DNA of 64,000 nucleotides from Acinetobacter boissieri (GTDB lineage Bacteria > Pseudomonadota > Gammaproteobacteria > Pseudomonadales > Moraxellaceae): assembly GCF_900096955.1 (NCBI RefSeq), contig NZ_FMYL01000007.1, positions 124,001 through 188,000 of the forward strand, written 5' to 3'. Shown here piece by piece: positions 9,122 through 17,203 of this stretch (its first letter is position 1; the number at the start of each line of letters is the position of its first letter). The position numbers and the translations under genes are program-made. A model generated the notes under the pieces. It worked only from the letters and a program-made list of their open reading frames with translations. It did not search any database and was not told where the DNA came from.

Positions 9122-11239
9122 ATGCCAGGCAAAGAAGTCAGCCAAGCCCGACAACAGCTCAAAGAAATCATTGATGTCTATTTAGATGAATCTGACGTAG
9201 AACAGATATTGGCTGCATGCGACTTTGCTGACCTTGCACACGATGGTATAACACGTAAAAGTGGCGAACCTTACATTTTACACCCCATCGCTGTATGCTG
9301 TATTTTGGCAGGAATGCGCCTAGACAGTGAAACCCTCATGGCATCTTTATTACATGATGTGATTGAGGATACTCATTTTACCAAAGAAGATATTACTGCA
9401 CGTTTCGGTAGAACTGTCGCTGAATTGGTTGATGGAGTCACTAAGCTCACCCACTCTAGCGACAAAGAATTTAATAAAGCGGCTTCTTTTCGTAAAATCA
9501 TTCAAGCCACGCTGCAAGATCCACGTGTGATTATTATAAAATTGGCAGACCGCTATCATAATATGACCACGCTTGAAGCATTACGACCAGACAAAAGAGC
9601 CCGTATTGCTCAAGAAACCTTTGATGTTTTTGTGCCAATTGCTCGCACTGTGGGAATGAATGAAATTGCAGATCATCTAGAGCATCTATGTTATCAAAAC
9701 TTAGACTTAGATACCTTTGAGCAAATTCAACAAGCATTAGAGAAAACACGTCCGCAACGCTGTGAATACCAAAAAATATGGGAAAAAAACTTACATCTGT
9801 TGCTAGAAGATCATCATATTCAAGGCCAAATTAGCAAGAAAAACAATAATATTGAATTGTTACGTCATTTCTTTAAAAATGAAATTAACCTAGACCAACT
9901 CACTCGAAGCCACACTTTTGAAATTACATTAGGCTCAATTGCAGATTGTGACCGCCTAACAGATATTTTAACAGACAACTTTAAAGTCGTTCATTTCGAA
10001 GACAACATTCGTAAACCACTACCGGGTGGCAATCAGTCTTTAGTGATGAAACTTAAAGGTGAAAAAACCACACTATCGCTCACGATACAAACAGAGCTGA
10101 TGCAGAAAGCTGCTCGTTTAGGCGTAATTCTAGGTGAAAGTGCACCACAGGCCTGCCGCTCAGCCATTCAAGCATCTATGCAAAATTTAAACACCCTTAT
10201 AGACACAGACTGTGCTAAAACCACATTTAATTATTTACTTGACTATCTACACCAAGAAAAAATTTGGGTCTATACACCCCATGGTCAACTCCATGAGTTA
10301 CCACAAGGCGCAACTGTCGTCGACTTCGCTTATTCTGCCAGTTTATTTCTAGGCAATCATGCGATTGGTGCCAAAGTCGATGGAGAAGTAAAACCGCTTT
10401 CAACTGCACTAACCAGTGGTCAAGTCATTGAAGTTATTACTGACGTACTCGCAACGCCAAACCCAGATTGGCTCAGTTTTGTAAATACACAAAAAGCTCG
10501 TCGTGCCATTCAAAATATATTACGTGAACAAAGTACTGAAGAACAGCGCATGTTAGGCCAGCAAGCACTCACACGTGCATTTCGGTTATTTAATAAATCG
10601 ACATCGGATATTACTCAAGAACAGTGGCAAAGCGTATTACAATGGCGACATATTGACTCAACTGACCGCTTATATGAGCAAATTGCAGTTGGCGACTTAC
10701 TACCACAACTTGTTGCAAATCACTTGTTTGCAGATGAGGTTAAAAATTACAGCGAGTCATCTCGTCTCATTCAAGGGACTGAGGGTGTTGATGTAAAATA
10801 TGCCAGATGTTGTAATCCTGTACTTGGTGACCCTATTCAAGGACACCTTTCACGTAGAGGACTCATCGTGCATCGTATACGCTGTAATAATCTACTCCAT
10901 GAACAACACTTACACCCAGAAAGTATGATGTCTCTGTATTGGAATACAGAAAAAAGTGCTGATATTAATTTTTCTGCATTTTTATGCATTCATTTAAAAA
11001 TGAATGATGAGCAAGTGTCTGAATTAATTTACCAATGCCGAAAATCTCAGATTGGGGTTGAGTTTGTTCACACACAAGATAAAAAAACTTACGTCAATAT
11101 TGTGGTACATAACCGAAAAGAAATTGCGCATGTCATTCGAGATTTACGTATACACTTTGGCTTCCCACGCATACTCAGACAAGATATACCATTCAATGCT
11201 TTTGATGGTCAAAAAACCAGTACACTCTCTCACTCATAA
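9122..11239 (+). CDS. spoT: SpoT-type (p)ppGpp hydrolase with degenerate synthetase domain
   Basis: 705 residues from the ATG at 9122 (AAAGGA six bases upstream); the frame opens 19 codons earlier but without support. The HD hydrolase domain is intact: HPIAV (H54), HDVIEDT (H78/D79), KLADRYHNM (about 140-148). The region aligned to the synthetase (about 215-335) is degenerate. The RxKG motif is gone, NGYQSLH is GGNQSLV, and the VEVQIRT segment with the catalytic Glu reads LSLTIQT (318-324, Ser in place of Glu). TGS (about 377-436), zinc-finger-like (YARCCNP) and ACT domains follow. A. baumannii SpoT is known as a hydrolase with a pseudo-synthetase; this is the same type. Synthesis would depend on a separate RelA. 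Confidence 0.95.
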   Translation: MPGKEVSQARQQLKEIIDVYLDESDVEQILAACDFADLAHDGITRKSGEPYILHPIAVCCILAGMRLDSETLMASLLHDVIEDTHFTKEDITARFGRTVAELVDGVTKLTHSSDKEFNKAASFRKIIQATLQDPRVIIIKLADRYHNMTTLEALRPDKRARIAQETFDVFVPIARTVGMNEIADHLEHLCYQNLDLDTFEQIQQALEKTRPQRCEYQKIWEKNLHLLLEDHHIQGQISKKNNNIELLRHFFKNEINLDQLTRSHTFEITLGSIADCDRLTDILTDNFKVVHFEDNIRKPLPGGNQSLVMKLKGEKTTLSLTIQTELMQKAARLGVILGESAPQACRSAIQASMQNLNTLIDTDCAKTTFNYLLDYLHQEKIWVYTPHGQLHELPQGATVVDFAYSASLFLGNHAIGAKVDGEVKPLSTALTSGQVIEVITDVLATPNPDWLSFVNTQKARRAIQNILREQSTEEQRMLGQQALTRAFRLFNKSTSDITQEQWQSVLQWRHIDSTDRLYEQIAVGDLLPQLVANHLFADEVKNYSESSRLIQGTEGVDVKYARCCNPVLGDPIQGHLSRRGLIVHRIRCNNLLHEQHLHPESMMSLYWNTEKSADINFSAFLCIHLKMNDEQVSELIYQCRKSQIGVEFVHTQDKKTYVNIVVHNRKEIAHVIRDLRIHFGFPRILRQDIPFNAFDGQKTSTLSHS

Positions 11240-11258
11240 TATTTGAAAGGAGCTCAAC

Positions 11259-11639
11259 ATGAGCCGTAAAGTGATTCATAGTGACAATGCGCCTGCTGCA
11301 ATTGGTACGTATTCACAAGCTATCCTTGTTGAAAACACACTCTATCTTTCTGGACAAATTGGCTTAGACCCAAAAACAATGGTGCTTGTAGAGGGCATTG
11401 AAGCACAAATCCGTCAAGTATTTGAAAATGTAAAAGCTGTCTGCGAAGCGGCTCAAGGGAGCCTTGCTGACATTGCCAAACTCAACATTTTTTTGACTGA
11501 TTTATCTCACTTCCAATTGGTTAATCAAATTATGGGCGAGTACTTTGTTCAGCCATACCCTGCCCGTGCAGCCCTTGGTGTTGCAAGCCTACCTAAAGGA
11601 GCATTGGTTGAAATGGATGGTATTGTAATTATTGGCTAA
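11259..11639 (+). CDS. ridA: RidA family enamine/imine deaminase
   Basis: 126 residues, full length for the family. It hydrolyses reactive enamine/imine intermediates released by PLP enzymes such as threonine dehydratase. The N-terminal [12 protein letters not shown] and SGQIGLDP segments, and the C-terminal [22 protein letters not shown] with the substrate-binding Arg, are all present. The ribosome-binding site AAAGGAG precedes the ATG. It starts 19 bases after spoT and is probably cotranscribed with it, ending at a strong terminator. Confidence 0.94.
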   Translation: MSRKVIHSDNAPAAIGTYSQAILVENTLYLSGQIGLDPKTMVLVEGIEAQIRQVFENVKAVCEAAQGSLADIAKLNIFLTDLSHFQLVNQIMGEYFVQPYPARAALGVASLPKGALVEMDGIVIIG

Positions 11640-11691
11640 CCCAATCTGCTTAAATATTCCATTTGGGTTACCAAAATATGATAGGTAATGA

Positions 11692-11717
11692 AAGCAATCT
11701 GAAATCAGATTGCTTTT
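11692..11717 (+). terminator. intrinsic terminator after ridA
   Basis: Perfect arms AAGCAATCTGA and TCAGATTGCTT around AA, then TTTT. Confidence 0.85.
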
Positions 11718-12162
11718 GTCATTTAATGTCACGACCTATAAGCCTTTTATATTCTAAAAGAAAAAATCTTGTTTTTCTAAATTATTATTTAGTCTGTTAT
11801 CACACTTCACTTACTCATATTAAAAAACGATAAAACTACACCCAAAAAATGTCATTTATAAAACGAAGAACCTCCCCTCAGCTTTGCACTAGGTTTAGGC
11901 TTAACATAGGCATAGATATAAATCTTCAATGCAAGATTTAATGAAGATACGTCACATTGAGCAATACGACCGAACACCAAACTTAGACATAAAAACAATA
12001 AATAAAACATAAAACTTAAAAAAATAAATAATAAAAATATTAAAAACCAACTCCTTCTAGAAAATTAAATTAACTTAAGTCACTAATAATAAATAATTTA
12101 TTTTAAAAAAACACAATAAAAAATTAAAGGAAAATAAATTAATGAAGTCTGAATCTTAAAAT
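11718..12162. other. AT-rich intergenic stretch before the iron transporter
   Basis: About 445 bases without a credible gene or RNA structure. The last 160 bases are almost pure A/T. It probably holds the promoter of the fbp operon, but no clear -35/-10 pair stands out. Confidence 0.6.
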
Positions 12163-12184
12163 GATAATATGAAAATGATTATCA
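12163..12184 (+). promoter_or_regulatory. Fur-box-like operator before fbpC
   Basis: TAATATGAAAATGATTATC (12165-12183) matches 14 of 19 positions of the Fur consensus GATAATGATAATCATTATC. It lies just before the chosen fbpC start and overlaps an upstream in-frame ATG at 12169, so that ATG is probably not the start. It fits iron-repressed expression of a ferric transporter. Confidence 0.7.
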
Positions 12185-12198
12185 ATTTACACAATGGT

Positions 12199-13296
12199 AT
12201 GTCTGATATGTCTGCTTTGCACATTCAAAATTTGAGTAAAAAGTTTGGTCAACAAAATGCAGTCTACGATACCTCTTGGCAAGCCAAGCGTGGTGAAATT
12301 GTGTGTCTGCTCGGACACTCTGGCTGTGGAAAAACAACCATGCTACGGCTGATTGCTGGGCTAGAATCACCAAGTGCAGGACAGATTATGTTTGGAGATC
12401 GCATTTTATGGAGCAATACGCACCATGTTGCTGCCGAGCATCGTAACATTGGCCTTGTTTTTCAAGACTATGCTTTATTTCCACATTTAAATGTGTTTGA
12501 AAATATTAAGTTTGGTCTCAACCATTTTAAAAGAGAACAACAAAAACAAATTGCAGATGACGTACTCAAACACGTTTCACTTTCTCAACATGCAACAAAA
12601 TATCCTCATATGCTTTCTGGTGGAGAACAACAACGTATTGCTTTAGCAAGAGCACTGGCGCCAAAGCCTGATGTTTTACTTATGGATGAGCCATTTTCAA
12701 ACTTAGATCGCAGACTTAGAGATCGGATTCGCCAAGATACGCTAAGTATTTTAAGAGATCTTGGTACAACCACGATTATTGTCACACATGACCCAGAAGA
12801 AGCATTACATATTGCAGATCAAATTATTTTAATGCACGAAGGACAAATTATTCAAAGTGGTACACCACAGCAACTTTATGAGACACCAAATAGTTTATTT
12901 GCTGCAGAGTATTTTTCAGCGATCAACCAAATTCCCTGTGTTGTAAATCACAATGTATTAAAAAGCGCATGTGGTCAATTAGAGTTTAAATCTATCAACC
13001 CTGAACAACGTGTAGATCAGAGTACATCGCCTAACGCTAACTATCTTTACTGTTTTCGTCCTTATCATGTGACGCTCAGTGTAGAGCCACAAAACCAAGA
13101 CAGCATACCTGTCACTGTGACTTCTAGCGATTACTTAGGGCATCAAATGTTAGTTAAAGTCCAGATCCATAGCACCTCATACATAATACATGCACAGGGT
13201 ATATTTCACTGCCCAACCCATGTTGGACAAGCACTTTTTATGTGTATTCAACCTCAGCAAAGCTTTATTTTTGCTAAAGATTCAGCAACACCTTAA
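12199..13296 (+). CDS. fbpC: ferric iron ABC transporter ATP-binding protein
   Basis: 365 residues. The nucleotide-binding domain has Walker A GHSGCGKTT, signature LSGGEQQR, Walker B VLLMDEPF and the His switch VTHD. The C-terminal extension (about 240-365) is the TOBE-like regulatory domain of FbpC/PotA-type ATPases. The start is uncertain: ATGs at 12169, 12199 and 12208 are in frame. The Fur-like box covers the region just before 12185, favouring 12199 or 12208, but none has a strong ribosome-binding site. With the next two genes it forms a complete Fe(III) importer, in the unusual order ATPase, binding protein, permease. Confidence 0.9.
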   Translation: MSDMSALHIQNLSKKFGQQNAVYDTSWQAKRGEIVCLLGHSGCGKTTMLRLIAGLESPSAGQIMFGDRILWSNTHHVAAEHRNIGLVFQDYALFPHLNVFENIKFGLNHFKREQQKQIADDVLKHVSLSQHATKYPHMLSGGEQQRIALARALAPKPDVLLMDEPFSNLDRRLRDRIRQDTLSILRDLGTTTIIVTHDPEEALHIADQIILMHEGQIIQSGTPQQLYETPNSLFAAEYFSAINQIPCVVNHNVLKSACGQLEFKSINPEQRVDQSTSPNANYLYCFRPYHVTLSVEPQNQDSIPVTVTSSDYLGHQMLVKVQIHSTSYIIHAQGIFHCPTHVGQALFMCIQPQQSFIFAKDSATP

Positions 13297-13324
13297 CTTT
13301 AATTCCCTTTTCACCGCCATCAAT

Positions 13325-14359
13325 ATGAGCAAAAAGATGAAAAATACACTTAAACGTTACACTCTAGGTCACCTTGCTTTCATTACTTTGGCTTTAAGTT
13401 CAGGCTTACAGGCTAGTGAGGTCAACCTTTATACAACCCGAGAACCTGGGCTTATTCAGCCATTATTGAATGACTTTACTCAGTCAACAGGTGTAAAAGT
13501 AAATACAGTGTTTGTGAAAGAAGGTCTCGTAGAGCGTGTAAAAGTGGAAGGTCGCCGTTCACCTGCAGATATTTTGATGACCGTAGACTTTGGTAATCTA
13601 ATTGACCTTGTAGAAAATGACTTGAGCCAGAAAGTAAATTCTAAAGTTTTAGATGCATCTATTCCTCCAACATTAAGATCTGCAAATGGTCATTGGTATG
13701 CTTTATCTATGCGAGCAAGAGCTGTATATGCATCAAAAGATCGTACGCACATCACTGCCATTAATTACGAAGATCTTGCCGATCCAAAATGGAAAGGCAA
13801 ACTTTGTATTCGTTCAGGTGCTCACCCTTACAATACTGCACTCATTGCAGCTTATATTGCGCATCATGGCGAAGCCAAAGCTGAACAGTGGTTACGTGAC
13901 GTCAAAGCGAATTTGGCTCGCTCCGCAAGTGGTGGTGACCGTGATGTTGCGCGTGACATTTTAGGTAATATCTGTGATCTTGGCATTGCAAATACCTATT
14001 ATGTTGGCACCATGCGTAACGGTGATGATCGTCAAAAAAGTTGGTCAAATGCTATTCATGTTGTACTCCCTACCTTTAAAAATGGCGGTACACACGTTAA
14101 TGTCACTGGCGCAGTATTAGCAAAATATTCACCAAACCGTAAAGAGGCTGTGCAATTACTTGAATTCCTTGCATCAACACGTGGACAAGCAATATATGCA
14201 CAAAGTGGCTATGAATACCCTGTCAATGTATCAGCACAAATTGACCCAATGATTGCAAGTTTTGGTCCACTTAAAATTGATAACCTTCGCTTAAATGACA
14301 TTGCTAAATACCGCAAAGCTGCCAGTCGCCTGGTTGAAAAAGTTCAATTTGATCACTAA
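13325..14359 (+). CDS. fbpA: periplasmic Fe(III)-binding protein (FbpA/FutA family)
   Basis: 344 residues from the ATG at 13325, chosen because it gives a normal Sec signal peptide (hydrophobic core LAFITLALSSGLQA, cleavage near QAS); the frame extends back into fbpC. The mature protein begins VNLYTTREPGLIQPLL and contains WYALSMRARAVYASKD, KGKLCIRSG and the Tyr pair NTYYVG, which in FbpA-type proteins coordinates iron. It would capture ferric iron in the periplasm and pass it to FbpB. It lies 28 bases after fbpC and is followed by a hairpin that separates it from the permease. Confidence 0.9.
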   Translation: MSKKMKNTLKRYTLGHLAFITLALSSGLQASEVNLYTTREPGLIQPLLNDFTQSTGVKVNTVFVKEGLVERVKVEGRRSPADILMTVDFGNLIDLVENDLSQKVNSKVLDASIPPTLRSANGHWYALSMRARAVYASKDRTHITAINYEDLADPKWKGKLCIRSGAHPYNTALIAAYIAHHGEAKAEQWLRDVKANLARSASGGDRDVARDILGNICDLGIANTYYVGTMRNGDDRQKSWSNAIHVVLPTFKNGGTHVNVTGAVLAKYSPNRKEAVQLLEFLASTRGQAIYAQSGYEYPVNVSAQIDPMIASFGPLKIDNLRLNDIAKYRKAASRLVEKVQFDH

Positions 14360-14371
14360 ACAAAACGCACC

Positions 14372-14414
14372 AACTTCGCTACGATCTATATGACATAGCG
14401 AAGTTCTTTTTTTT
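14372..14414 (+). terminator. terminator-like hairpin between fbpA and fbpB
   Basis: Arms AACTTCGCTA (14372-14381) and TAGCGAAGTT (14396-14405) are perfect complements and are followed by CTTTTTTTT. Being inside the operon it probably gives partial termination, and so more binding protein than permease. Confidence 0.82.
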
Positions 14415-14439
14415 CATCTAGCTCATTTTAGTGTGTCCT

Positions 14440-16074
14440 ATGCAAAGTCATTCCCCATCTACTATTCAATTTAAGTTTGGCTTTTGGTTAAGTTGCCTAT
14501 TTGCACTACTCGCTTGTTTGCCAGTCATTGCGTTAGTGTGGACAGCATGGCAAGGGGACCCTGAAATTTGGTCACATTTAATTCAATATACAATTCCACC
14601 CACACTCATAAATACCTGTATTTTACTATTCGGGGTTGGGGTACTTACAATTTTTATGGGTACAAGTACTGCATGGTTGGTCACTGCTTATGATTTTAAA
14701 GGTCGAGGGATTCTAGACTGGGCGTTATTACTCCCCCTTGCGGTACCCACTTATATTATTGCCTATAGCTACATTGATCTTTTGCATCCTATTGGACCCG
14801 TACAAACATTCCTTAAAGTTACGTTTAATATTCAGCATGCCAATGCCTTTATTCCGAATATTCGTAGCTTATGGGGCTGTATATTCTTACTCAGCTTTGT
14901 CCTTTATCCTTATGTTTACCTCAGTACTCGTGCATTATTTATGATGCAGTCTGCAAGCTTTATAGACGCATCTAGAACCTTAGGCTTTGGTCCCATTCGA
15001 CTTTTTTATCGGGTCGCCATTCCTTTAGCTCGCCCTGCAATTGCTGTAGGAGCAAGTCTTGCACTCATGGAAACGATTAATGATGTGGGTGCAACCGAAT
15101 TTTTAGGGGTAAAAACACTAACGCTTTCAATTTACTCAACATGGGTGAATCAATCCAACTTGGCAGGTGCTGCTCAAATTGCGATATTCATGTTAGTAAT
15201 TATTACCTGCCTTGTATTGTCCGAACGGATAGGTCGACGTAAACAGCGTTACCATGTCGCTTCACAGCGCAGTCAAGTGATGACACCCATTAAACTCACC
15301 GCATACAAAGGTTTTATCTTTTTTTGTATGGGTTCTATTCCTATATTATTTGGCTTTATTATTCCTACAAGCTATCTCGCTGTCGAAGCATTTAAACGCA
15401 TACAATTTAATGGCTTTTCAAATCAATTACTACAAGTATCGTTTAACACACTCACCTTATCTCTACTTGCAACATGTGTAACTTTAGTGATTGGTTTCAT
15501 TCTCAGCAGTACCATGCGATTTACAGGAAAAATGATGCTTGGCCGTATTGCAAGTCTTGGTTATGCCATACCGGGTACAGTATTAGCAATCGGCCTCATG
15601 CTGGCGCTTGGATTTATAGATCGTACAATCGGTGACTTTTTAGAATTTAAAATGGGGATTCCTACTGGCTTACTTTTTTTAGGTACAACGTTCACCGTGA
15701 TTTATGCTTATAGTACTCGTTTTTTAGCGATTGCTATTGGAAATACAGAAGCCGGCTATGACAGGATCAGCCCAAGCTTAGACGATGCTGCACGTACTCT
15801 AAAATGCTCACCCATCACTATTTTAGGAAAAATTCATCTTCCGTTATTACGACCTGCTTTAATGTCTGCAGCACTACTCATTTTTGTTGACTGTATGAAA
15901 GAACTTCCCGCAACTTTATTACTACGCCCCATGAATTTAGATACATTGGCCACTTTTTTATATGCTGAAGCCTCTCGAGGCACATACGAAGATGGTGCGA
16001 TTGCAGCCCTACTTATTGTATTGGTTGGCTTACTGCCTGTGATTTTATTGGCTTATGTCAGCAAAAAACGCTAA
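14440..16074 (+). CDS. fbpB: ferric iron ABC transporter permease
   Basis: 544 residues, made of two fused permease halves of about six membrane helices each, as in FbpB/HitB/SfuB. Each half carries an EAA loop that docks on the ATPase: DASRTLGFGPIRLFYRV around residue 180 and DAARTLKCSPITILGKI around residue 450. The ATG at 14440 is preferred over an in-frame GTG three codons upstream; neither has a clear ribosome-binding site. It moves iron released by FbpA across the inner membrane, driven by FbpC. Confidence 0.92.
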   Translation: MQSHSPSTIQFKFGFWLSCLFALLACLPVIALVWTAWQGDPEIWSHLIQYTIPPTLINTCILLFGVGVLTIFMGTSTAWLVTAYDFKGRGILDWALLLPLAVPTYIIAYSYIDLLHPIGPVQTFLKVTFNIQHANAFIPNIRSLWGCIFLLSFVLYPYVYLSTRALFMMQSASFIDASRTLGFGPIRLFYRVAIPLARPAIAVGASLALMETINDVGATEFLGVKTLTLSIYSTWVNQSNLAGAAQIAIFMLVIITCLVLSERIGRRKQRYHVASQRSQVMTPIKLTAYKGFIFFCMGSIPILFGFIIPTSYLAVEAFKRIQFNGFSNQLLQVSFNTLTLSLLATCVTLVIGFILSSTMRFTGKMMLGRIASLGYAIPGTVLAIGLMLALGFIDRTIGDFLEFKMGIPTGLLFLGTTFTVIYAYSTRFLAIAIGNTEAGYDRISPSLDDAARTLKCSPITILGKIHLPLLRPALMSAALLIFVDCMKELPATLLLRPMNLDTLATFLYAEASRGTYEDGAIAALLIVLVGLLPVILLAYVSKKR

Positions 16075-16250
16075 TTGATTATTTGATACAACAGGTTATC
16101 GCCTGTTCAATTCGATAAATATCAATTAATTTTCGACTTTTACATTCACGCCGTAGTTAAAATTTATGCTACACATGTAGAAATAATAACTTGACTTCTA
16201 GACTTCATTTTTTGCATTGGATACGGACGAATATAACTACAAAAACGATC

Positions 16251-16280
16251 TTGACAATCGATAATAATTATCAATAATAT
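16251..16280 (+). promoter_or_regulatory. promoter with Fur-box-like operator for bfd
   Basis: A perfect -35 hexamer TTGACA (16251-16256) and a -10-like TAATAT (16275-16280, 18-base spacer) flank and overlap GATAATAATTATCAATAAT (16260-16278), which matches about 14 of 19 Fur consensus positions. Iron-loaded Fur bound here would block the promoter. Confidence 0.75.
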
Positions 16281-16311
16281 AACCATTCTCAAATAAATGT
16301 GAGTTCATCTC

Positions 16312-16506
16312 ATGTACGTATGCTTGTGCCGAGGCATCACAGACCAAGATATTAAAGATGCTGTACAAAACGGTGCAGAAACTTTTCGTGAAATACGTGA
16401 TCAACTTGATATTGCAACATGCTGTGGTCGCTGTGCACCAGAAGCAAAAAGTATTCTTCGTGAAGAGCTTTCAGAAATTGCTGCACGTATCTCGGTTGCA
16501 GCTTAA
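16312..16506 (+). CDS. bfd: bacterioferritin-associated ferredoxin
   Basis: 64 residues with the four [2Fe-2S] ligands in Bfd arrangement: C4 and C6 (MYVCLCRG), C38 and C41 (ATCCGRC). Bfd docks over the bacterioferritin haem and passes electrons in to reduce and release stored iron. A Fur-like operator and a good promoter lie 32 bases upstream, consistent with induction in iron starvation. It is followed by bfr on the same strand. Confidence 0.96.
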   Translation: MYVCLCRGITDQDIKDAVQNGAETFREIRDQLDIATCCGRCAPEAKSILREELSEIAARISVAA

Positions 16507-16693
16507 ACTCAAAAAAACATGAGCTTTGCTACTTACCGCTTCAAATCAAATACTGTATATAATTGTTTTTGATTATGATTTCCATTTGCTGTTCAAAAAA
16601 CAACTCGCTTTGCCTGCCTCGCTTCGTTAGCATAGACACTATAGATTGCCTTGTATTGAAATAAGGCGCCCAAAATTGTGTGGAGTATGTGAA

Positions 16694-17164
16694 ATGAAAG
16701 GCAATCGTGACGTTATTAATCAGCTTAATCAAGTGTTGTATCATCACCTCACTGCAATAAACCAGTATTTTCTACACTCTCGCATGTTTAATGACTGGGG
16801 CATTGAAAAATTGGGGGTTGCTGAATACAAAGAATCAATTCGTCAAATGAAACATGCTGATAAAGTCATTGCGCGTATTCTATTTTTAGAGGGTTTACCT
16901 AATCTGCAACATTTAGGAAAGCTTTATATCGGACAACATACATTAGAAGTACTACAGTGCGACGTACGTAAAGTAAAAGAAAACATTGAAGCTTTAGTAC
17001 AATGTGTGAAAATCGCTGAAGAAAAACAAGACTATGTGACTCGTGATTTCATACAAGAAATTTTAGAGTCTGAAGAAGAATACTTAGATTGGGCAGATAC
17101 ACAAATTGATCTGACCGGAACGGTAAGTATTGAAAATTATATTCAAAGCAATTTAAACAAATAA
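16694..17164 (+). CDS. bfr: bacterioferritin, haem-binding subunit with degenerate ferroxidase site
   Basis: 156 residues from the ATG at 16694 (GGAG upstream), aligning without gaps to E. coli Bfr over the ferritin helices. The haem ligand Met52 is present (ESIRQMKHAD). Of the six di-iron ligands only H54 and E127 remain: E18 is His (YHHLTAINQYF), E51 is Gln, E94 is Val and H130 is Tyr. The subunit should therefore bind haem but oxidise iron poorly. Mixed bacterioferritins with one haem-type and one ferroxidase-type subunit are known in Neisseria, Pseudomonas and Magnetospirillum; a catalytic partner gene is expected elsewhere in the genome. Confidence 0.93.
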   Translation: MKGNRDVINQLNQVLYHHLTAINQYFLHSRMFNDWGIEKLGVAEYKESIRQMKHADKVIARILFLEGLPNLQHLGKLYIGQHTLEVLQCDVRKVKENIEALVQCVKIAEEKQDYVTRDFIQEILESEEEYLDWADTQIDLTGTVSIENYIQSNLNK

Positions 17165-17168
17165 AGCA

Positions 17169-17200
17169 TAAAAAAGCGCATTAAAAAAATGCGCTTTTTT
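17169..17200. terminator. bidirectional terminator between bfr and pglL
   Basis: AAAAAAGCGCATT and AATGCGCTTTTTT arms around a short A-rich loop, with a T run on either strand. It serves the convergent bfr and pglL transcripts. Confidence 0.88.
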
Positions 17201-17203
17201 ATA

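Noticed and set aside
16086..16112. AACAGG/CCTGTT hairpin after fbpB as terminator
   Set aside because: The six-pair stem is not followed by a T run; termination there cannot be supported.
16166..16185. CTACA-CA-TGTAG short inverted repeat upstream of bfd
   Set aside because: Five-base arms only, no T run and no link to the bfd promoter; likely chance.
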